Part shown: positions 14,383-17,766 of the stretch, piece by piece
Layout: every line of letters starts with the position of its first letter
Numbering within the stretch: the stretch's first letter is position 1
DNA from: Novosphingobium sp.
GTDB lineage: Bacteria; Pseudomonadota; Alphaproteobacteria; Sphingomonadales; Sphingomonadaceae
Assembly: GCA_021299075.1 (NCBI GenBank)
Contig: JAJTFU010000061.1
Location: forward strand, 1-17,766
Length of the DNA: 17,766 bases
Direction of reading: 5' to 3'
Position numbers and translations under genes: made by a program
Notes under the pieces: generated by a model
What the model was told of the DNA's origin: nothing
Databases searched by the model: none
What the model saw: only the letters and a program-made list of their open reading frames with translations

Positions 14383-14412
14383 TTGACTTTGAAGTTGTCC
14401 GGACAAATTATC
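14383..14412 (+). promoter_or_regulatory. Probable promoter of the CoA-lyase operon
   Basis: TTGACT (14383-14388) is a good -35 element. At 17 to 18 bases' spacing lie AATTAT/ATTATC (14406-14412) as the -10. The TTGTCCGGACAA palindrome fills the spacer, the classic position for a repressor site. The initiation point would fall near 14420, leaving a leader of about 40 nt to the ATG at 14459. Confidence 0.5.
14394..14407 (+). promoter_or_regulatory. Putative operator GTTGTCCGGACAAA (shared motif, site 3)
   Basis: The perfect 12-bp palindrome TTGTCCGGACAA (14395-14406) lies between candidate -35 and -10 elements, ending 52 nt before the lyase ATG. It matches 10182-10195 exactly over 12 bases. 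The remaining bases of the 122-nt gap (14337-14458) hold only a weak GCCG/CGGC hairpin and the ribosome-binding site AGGAG at 14442-14446. Confidence 0.72.
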
Positions 14413-14458
14413 CGTGCCAAGGCGGTCGCAACAAGCCCGTCAGGAGCACTCCGTTCGC

Positions 14459-15271
14459 ATGTTTGCCGCCAATTCCTTCCTGTTCGTGCCTGGCTCGCGG
14501 CCTGACCGCTTCGCCAAGGCCCATGGCAGCGGGGCGGGGCTGACGGTGATCGACCTGGAAGATGCTGTTCCGGCCGAGGAAAAGGCGGTGGCGCGCGACA
14601 ATGCCCTGGCGCAGGTTGCCAGCGGCGAAGCGGGCTGGGCAATCCGGATCAATGGCGTGGCCACGGCGGCCGGGATTGCCGACCTGGCCGCGCTGATCGC
14701 GGCTGAGCACCTGCCGCCATTCCTATTCGTGCCGATGGTCGAAAGCGCGGTGGAGATCGAGATCATTGCCCGCGCGTTGGGCGAGCGTTGCCCCGAACTG
14801 ATCCCGTTGATCGAAACGCCCAAGGGCCTGCGCCAGGCGGTTGCGATTGCTTCGGCGCCAATGGTTGGCGGGGTGATGTTCGGGGGCGGGGACTTTTCGG
14901 GCGAGCTCGGCGTGGCGCTGGCCTGGGAACCGCTGCTGGCCGCGCGGCAGGCGCTGGTCCTGGCCTGTGCCGAGGCGCGGGTGCCCGCCATCGACGTGCC
15001 GTGGATCAGCCTTGACGATGAAGCCGGCCTTGCCGACGAGTGCGCCAAGGCCAAGGCGCTGGGCTTTGCTGCCAAGGCCGCGATCCACCCCAGCCAGGTG
15101 GCGGCAATCGAAGCTGCCTTTACCCCGACCGTGGCAGAAGTTGCCGAGGCCGAGGCGGCGCTGGCGGCCTATGCTGAGGCTGGGGGCAAGGCCATCCGTT
15201 TCAAGGGCAAGATGCTGGAGGCACCGCTGGTCAAGCGTTACCAGGCCGTGCTCAGCCGGAAAGGGAACTGA
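14459..15271 (+). CDS. CitE-like CoA-ester lyase (HpcH/HpaI aldolase family; citramalyl/malyl-CoA lyase type)
   Basis: A 270-residue TIM-barrel lyase that cleaves a hydroxyacyl-CoA (malyl-, methylmalyl- or citramalyl-type) into two smaller molecules using Mg2+. Motifs are FLFVPGSRPDRFAKA (CoA-binding Arg), VIDLEDAVPAEEKAVAR, the metal-ligand Glu in LIPLIETPKG, the metal-ligand Asp in MFGGGDFSGELG, and AKAAIHPSQVAAIEAAF. I chose ATG 14459 because the family starts just before FLFVPG and an AGGAG precedes it (spacer about 12 nt). An upstream in-frame ATG at 14414 would add 15 unconserved residues. The length is typical of stand-alone citramalyl-CoA lyases rather than citrate lyase beta. It is first in an operon with a MaoC hydratase (3 nt gap), an acyl-CoA dehydrogenase and a CoA-transferase, as in itaconate or mesaconate degradation. 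Confidence 0.88.
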   Translation: MFAANSFLFVPGSRPDRFAKAHGSGAGLTVIDLEDAVPAEEKAVARDNALAQVASGEAGWAIRINGVATAAGIADLAALIAAEHLPPFLFVPMVESAVEIEIIARALGERCPELIPLIETPKGLRQAVAIASAPMVGGVMFGGGDFSGELGVALAWEPLLAARQALVLACAEARVPAIDVPWISLDDEAGLADECAKAKALGFAAKAAIHPSQVAAIEAAFTPTVAEVAEAEAALAAYAEAGGKAIRFKGKMLEAPLVKRYQAVLSRKGN

Positions 15272-15274
15272 CAG

Positions 15275-15784
15275 ATGCGTGATGGGGCTATCGAAGTCGC
15301 ACCGGGCCGCTACCGCGAGACCTTTGGTCGCTATTTCGAGGATTTCAACGTCGGCGATATCTATGAGCATCGCCCGGGCCGGACGATCAGCGAGACTGAC
15401 AACACCTGGTTCAGCCTGCTGACGATGAACCAGCATCCGGCGCACTGCGATGCCGAATATGCCAGCAAGACCGAGTTCGGTAAGTGCCTGGTCGCCTCGC
15501 CGCTGACTGTGGCGATCATGACCGGCCAGTCCGTGTCCGATGTCAGCCAGAAGGCGGTTGCCAACCTGGGCTGGAAGGAAATCCGGCTGCTGAAGCCGGT
15601 TTTTGCCGGCGATACGATCTATTCCGAGACCGAAGTGCTGGAAAAGCGCGAATCCGACAAGCGCCCGCAGCAGGGCATCGTGACGATCAAGACCGTGGGC
15701 AAGAACCAGCATGGCGATGTAGTCTGCGATTTCGTGCGGATCATGCTGATCTGGAAGCGCGGCTTCGGACCTGGTGACGACTAG
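15275..15784 (+). CDS. MaoC-fold enoyl-CoA hydratase (itaconyl/mesaconyl-CoA hydratase-like)
   Basis: A 169-residue single hot-dog-fold protein of the MaoC hydratase family, which adds water across an enoyl-CoA double bond. The body shows RYFEDFNVGDIYEHRPGRTI, LLTMNQHPAHCDAEYA and VFAGDTIYSETEVLEKRES, as in small MaoC proteins next to CitE lyases. In the hydratase-2 motif D-x-N-P-x-H, the Asp position here is Asn52 (MNQHPAH) while His57 is kept. I recall that Asn is common in this subgroup, but it bears on mechanism. The ATG follows the lyase TGA by 3 nt. In the expected route it hydrates itaconyl-, mesaconyl- or a related unsaturated CoA ester to the hydroxyacyl-CoA that the lyase cleaves. 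Fold and operon role are firm; the exact substrate is not. Confidence 0.87.
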   Translation: MRDGAIEVAPGRYRETFGRYFEDFNVGDIYEHRPGRTISETDNTWFSLLTMNQHPAHCDAEYASKTEFGKCLVASPLTVAIMTGQSVSDVSQKAVANLGWKEIRLLKPVFAGDTIYSETEVLEKRESDKRPQQGIVTIKTVGKNQHGDVVCDFVRIMLIWKRGFGPGDD

Positions 15785-15807
15785 GGCGACGACTAAGGAG
15801 AATACCG

Positions 15808-16995
15808 ATGGCAACCGCCGTGGACATGATGAGCGACCAGGGCCGCACGATCGATCCGGCCGAGGAAGAAGCCTTCCTCGATGCGATCGACCGCTGGATC
15901 GAACGCTCGGTCAAGCCTGTGATCCTGCACCACGACCATAACGACATCTGGCCCGAGCAATTGGTGCACGAGATGGTCGAGATGGGCCTGTTCGGCGCGA
16001 CCATCGGCCAGGAATACGGCGGGCTGGGCCTGCCGGCCACGACCTATGCCAAGATCGTCATGCGGATCAGCTCCTACTGGATGGCGCTCACCGGCATCTT
16101 CAACTCGCACCTGATCATGGCTGCGGCGGTCGAGCGGTTTGGCACCCCGGCACAGAAGGCCAAGTGGTTGCCCAAGTTCGCCAGCGGCGAGATCCGCGGC
16201 GGCCTGGCGCTGACCGAACCCAATGCCGGGACCGATCTTCAGGCGATCCGCACTGTCGCGCGCCGCGATGGCGACGATTACGTCATCAACGGCACCAAGA
16301 CCTGGATCTCCAACGCGCTCAACGGTTCGTGCTTTGCCCTGCTGGTCAAGACCGATCCCGATGCCAATCCGCGCTACAAGGGGATGAGCCTGTTCATCGC
16401 CGACAAGCGCGAAGGTTTCACCACTGGCAAGAAGTTCGACAAGCTGGGCTACAAGGCGATCGACAGCGCCGAGCTGATCTTTGAGGACTATCGCATTCCG
16501 GCCGACCAGCTGATCGGCGGCGTGGAAGGCCAGGGCTTCTTCCAGGCCACCGGCGGGCTTGAGCTTGGCCGCATCAACGTTGCCGCGCGCGGGGTCGGCC
16601 TCTCGGAAGGCTCGCTGCGGCTCGCCACCGAATATGCCCAGCAGCGCCAGACCATGGGCAAGCCGATTTCGGAGCACCAGGCGATCCAGCTCAAGATCGG
16701 TGAAATGGTCACCCGTGCGCGCGCTGCGCGGCTGCTGACGCTCGACGCCGCGATTGCCTATGACAAGGGTGAGCGCTGCGACCTTGAGGCCGGCATGGCC
16801 AAGTACTTCGCCAGCGAGGCGGCCGTGGCCAACAGCCAGGAAGCCATGCGGATCTACGGCGGCTACTCCTATTCCAAGGAGTATGACATCGAACGCTTCT
16901 ACCGCGATTCCATGCTGATGTGCATCGGCGAGGGCACCAATGAGATGCAGCGGATGATCATCTCCAAGCAGTGGGTCAAACGGAACCCGGCGTGA
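15808..16995 (+). CDS. Acyl-CoA dehydrogenase
   Basis: A 395-residue FAD flavoprotein of the acyl-CoA dehydrogenase family, which introduces an alpha-beta double bond and passes electrons to ETF. Domain markers in order: the N-terminal helical part with GLFGATIGQEYGGLGLP, the middle beta domain with GGLALTEPNAGTDLQAI and YVINGTKTWISNA, and the C-terminal helices with LGRINVAARGVGL and MGKPISEHQAIQLKIGEM. The catalytic base is probably Glu375 in MCIGEGTNEMQR, at the medium-chain-type position. AAGGAG lies 7 nt before the ATG, a strong RBS. It follows the hydratase by 23 nt and its TGA overlaps the GTG of the next CoA-transferase. It could oxidise a saturated branched dicarboxyl-CoA such as methylsuccinyl-CoA, supplying the MaoC substrate, but it is much shorter than the methylsuccinyl-CoA dehydrogenase of the ethylmalonyl-CoA pathway. 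Confidence 0.93.
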   Translation: MATAVDMMSDQGRTIDPAEEEAFLDAIDRWIERSVKPVILHHDHNDIWPEQLVHEMVEMGLFGATIGQEYGGLGLPATTYAKIVMRISSYWMALTGIFNSHLIMAAAVERFGTPAQKAKWLPKFASGEIRGGLALTEPNAGTDLQAIRTVARRDGDDYVINGTKTWISNALNGSCFALLVKTDPDANPRYKGMSLFIADKREGFTTGKKFDKLGYKAIDSAELIFEDYRIPADQLIGGVEGQGFFQATGGLELGRINVAARGVGLSEGSLRLATEYAQQRQTMGKPISEHQAIQLKIGEMVTRARAARLLTLDAAIAYDKGERCDLEAGMAKYFASEAAVANSQEAMRIYGGYSYSKEYDIERFYRDSMLMCIGEGTNEMQRMIISKQWVKRNPA

Positions 16996-17766
16996 GCGAG
17001 CTGCACCTTCCCCTCTCGGGCTTCCGCGTCATCAGCGCCGAACAGTACGGCGCGGGCCCCTATGGCACGATGTTTCTGGCCCAGCTGGGTGCCGAAGTGA
17101 TCAAGATCGAGCCGCCGCAGAAGGACGGGCAGGGCGGGGGCGATACGGCGCGCGGCGTTGGGCCGCACTTCACGCGGCCGGGCGAAAGCGTCTATTTCCA
17201 CGCCTTCAACCTCAACAAGCGCTCGCTCACTCTCGATCTCAATGCGCCCGAGGGCCAGGCCATCCTGCGTGAGCTGGCGGCGACCAGCCATGCCGTAGTC
17301 AACAACCTGCGCGGCGATCTGCCGGCCAAGCTGGGTGTGACCTATGATGCGCTGAAGGACGTCAATCCGGCGATCGTCTGCGCGCATCTCTCCGCCTATG
17401 GCCGTGACAACGCGCGGGCCAAGTGGCCGGGCTATGACTATCTGATGCAGGCCGAGGCCGGCTTCTGCGCGCTGACCGGCGATCCGGACGGAGAGCCGCA
17501 GCGGATGGGCCTTTCGATGGTCGATTTCATGACCGGCACGATCATGGCGATCGGTCTGCTGGCCGCGCTGATCGATGCCCAGCGCAGCGGGCAGGGGCGC
17601 GATGTCGATACCGACCTGCTCTCCGCCGCCGTGCACCAGACCAGCTATCCGGCGCTGTGGTACATGAACAACGGCGACGTGACGGGCCGCACCCCGCGCT
17701 CCGCCCATCCCAGCGCCACGCCGAGCCAGATGGTCAAGGCGGCGGATGGCTGGATGTTCGTGATGT
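16992..17766 (+). CDS. CaiB/BaiF family (family III) CoA-transferase, cut by the right edge
   Basis: An open frame of 258 codons starts at GTG 16992, overlapping the acyl-CoA dehydrogenase stop by 4 nt (GTGA), and stays open to the end of the window. Family III markers are LSGFRVISAEQYGAGPYGT, LGAEVIKIEPP, FNLNKRSLTLDLNAPEGQ and the catalytic Asp178 in MGLSMVDFMTG. This is the second such transferase in the window. It differs clearly from the one at 878-2071 (Tyr-rich N-terminus, no GQLLAGP motif), so the two serve different acids. In itaconate-type clusters this position is taken by the enzyme that moves CoA from succinyl-CoA to the dicarboxylate. The last ~130 residues are missing, so length and C-terminal domain cannot be checked. 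Confidence 0.9.
   Translation, partial: MSELHLPLSGFRVISAEQYGAGPYGTMFLAQLGAEVIKIEPPQKDGQGGGDTARGVGPHFTRPGESVYFHAFNLNKRSLTLDLNAPEGQAILRELAATSHAVVNNLRGDLPAKLGVTYDALKDVNPAIVCAHLSAYGRDNARAKWPGYDYLMQAEAGFCALTGDPDGEPQRMGLSMVDFMTGTIMAIGLLAALIDAQRSGQGRDVDTDLLSAAVHQTSYPALWYMNNGDVTGRTPRSAHPSATPSQMVKAADGWMFVM

Noticed and set aside
14414..14458. Upstream in-frame ATG (14414) for the CitE-like lyase
   Set aside because: It adds unconserved residues, lies only 7 nt after the operator and too close to the likely transcription start, and the AGGAG at 14442-14446 serves ATG 14459.

Overview
The window is high-GC, gene-dense DNA that looks like an alphaproteobacterium of the Sphingomonadales (Novosphingobium, Sphingobium or a relative). 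This assignment rests on sequence style only: strong GC bias with long antisense open frames, a sphingomonad-type TonB-dependent receptor, and a catabolic cluster rich in CoA enzymes with FCD-type GntR control. No RNA genes, insertion sequences, CRISPR arrays or att sites were seen, and no gap between genes exceeds about 125 bases.

Left half (1-7642, all minus strand). In transcription order from the right: a GntR/FCD regulator, an HMG-CoA-lyase-type aldolase, an HyuA-like subunit (frame broken), an HyuB-like subunit, a family III (CaiB/BaiF) CoA-transferase, an isochorismatase-fold cysteine hydrolase, and the start of an aldehyde dehydrogenase that runs off the left edge. The genes from the lyase to the hydrolase are spaced like one operon (gaps of 28, 13 and 3 nt, then a 1-nt overlap). 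The mix suggests an ATP-dependent ring-opening or carboxylating step, CoA activation and retro-aldol cleavage. I do not recognise this exact combination as a named pathway.

Middle (7643-10245). A TonB-dependent receptor is divergent from the regulator, with a TTGTATACAA palindrome between them. A matching site precedes the lyase, so the regulator probably controls both itself and uptake. The receptor frame is broken once. A GC-rich hairpin with a GNRA loop ends the gene.

Right half (10246-17766, all plus strand). First comes an RND efflux pair (lipoprotein membrane-fusion protein plus HAE1-type transporter, no TolC partner in the window). It is followed by a CitE-like CoA-ester lyase, a MaoC-fold hydratase, an acyl-CoA dehydrogenase and a second family III CoA-transferase, cut by the right edge. 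These last four resemble itaconate/mesaconate-type C5 dicarboxyl-CoA degradation sets.

The most unexpected signal is a shared operator, TTGTC(C/T)GGACAA. It occurs at 227-240, 10182-10195 and 14394-14407, each 43-52 bases before a start codon, in front of the aldehyde dehydrogenase, the RND pair and the CoA-lyase operon. This ties three separate transcription units into one candidate regulon. The second striking feature is that HyuA and the receptor are each interrupted by what looks like a short internal deletion that also shifts frame. These are either real lesions or assembly collapses.
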